Positions 63,825 through 64,000 of a stretch of DNA of 64,000 bases are shown in pieces (the first letter of the stretch is position 1; every line of letters starts with the position of its first letter). Source of the stretch: Riemerella columbina DSM 16469 (GTDB lineage: Bacteria > Bacteroidota > Bacteroidia > Flavobacteriales > Weeksellaceae); contig NZ_KB894251.1 in assembly GCF_000374405.1 (NCBI RefSeq), forward strand, positions 62,001 through 126,000, given 5' to 3'. A program made the translations under genes and the position numbers. The notes beneath the pieces were generated by a model. That model made no database searches and was not told the origin of the DNA. It saw nothing but the letters and a program-made list of their open reading frames with translations.

Positions 63825-64000
63825 ATGATGCAACAAAACAACGGAATAGATAAAAATCAAATTATAGGATTTATTTTCTTTACCCTATTTCTTTTAGGGG
63901 TGATGTTTTATTTCCAAAAGCAACAAACCGAAGAGGTAGAAGCCATAGCTAAAACAGAACAAGCCGCTCCTAAAGCTAAAGCCACCAATGTAACGCCCGC
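63825..64000 (+). CDS. yidC: Membrane protein insertase YidC, N-terminal part (cut by window edge)
   Basis: The frame is open from ATG 63825 (or 63828) to the end of the window. It begins MMQQNNGIDKNQIIGFIFF, with the first membrane helix FFTLFLLGVMFYF, and continues into a polar, glutamate-, lysine- and alanine-rich section as in the periplasmic start of flavobacterial YidC. YidC inserts proteins into the inner membrane. Confidence 0.88.
   Translation, partial: MMQQNNGIDKNQIIGFIFFTLFLLGVMFYFQKQQTEEVEAIAKTEQAAPKAKATNVTP

Overview
The window is AT-rich DNA from a Bacteroidota bacterium, most likely class Flavobacteriia, family Weeksellaceae (Chryseobacterium/Riemerella-like). The evidence is the gene content (moxR-bat operon, YfhO, DUF3098 next to ftsX and uppP, pyrG followed by yidC) and repeated promoters of the Bacteroidota type, TTTG/TTG then 19-22 nt then TAnnTTTG. 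The genus is inferred from protein flavour, not proven.

Region 1 (1 to about 18,990) is the right-hand part of an integrated phage-like element. From left to right it carries the end of a HicA toxin gene and its HicB antitoxin, a secreted-protein cargo gene, a candidate structured RNA with a terminator, four small unknown genes, a portal-like gene, connector and tail-completion candidates, a reversed three-gene cassette fenced by strong terminators, a large tape-measure gene, two large distal-tail genes, and a tyrosine integrase whose stop codon overlaps that of the last tail gene. The element abuts the 3' end of a tRNA-Phe(GAA) gene, the presumed attachment site. No terminase, major capsid or lysis gene is recognisable in the window; they lie further left or are missing.

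Region 2 (19,000 to 36,600) is chromosome: tRNA-Phe, an OlsF-like fused acyltransferase, aspartate kinase, a periplasmic thioredoxin, two SpoU-type RNA methyltransferases around a DinB-like gene, a lipoprotein, YfhO, a glycosyltransferase and HU. It ends in a pyrimidine operon, pyrB-carA-(four-helix-bundle gene)-carB, read leftwards. The operon has what looks like a UTP-type attenuator: a promoter, a 25-codon leader ORF starting at the predicted transcription start, a hairpin inside it, and an intrinsic terminator whose first arm overlaps the leader stop codon just before pyrB. The four-helix-bundle gene between carA and carB is flanked by clusters of short tandem repeats in inverted orientation.

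Region 3 (36,700 to 64,000) is core chromosome. It holds the moxR-DUF58-batA-batB-batC-batD aerotolerance-type operon, MarC, an M20 dipeptidase, a PhoU-like protein with a Pit phosphate transporter, a phosphopantetheinyl transferase, a FUSC membrane protein, DCC and haem-binding proteins, a long-chain acyl-CoA ligase, a DtxR-type regulator, RluF, TruB, UppP, DUF3098, FtsX, RsmA, MgtE, CTP synthase and the start of YidC.

The observations most worth following are the pyr leader attenuator, the structured RNA at the head of the phage late region, the repeat-flanked four-helix-bundle gene inside the car operon, and a switch-like set of mutually exclusive hairpins ahead of the tape-measure gene.
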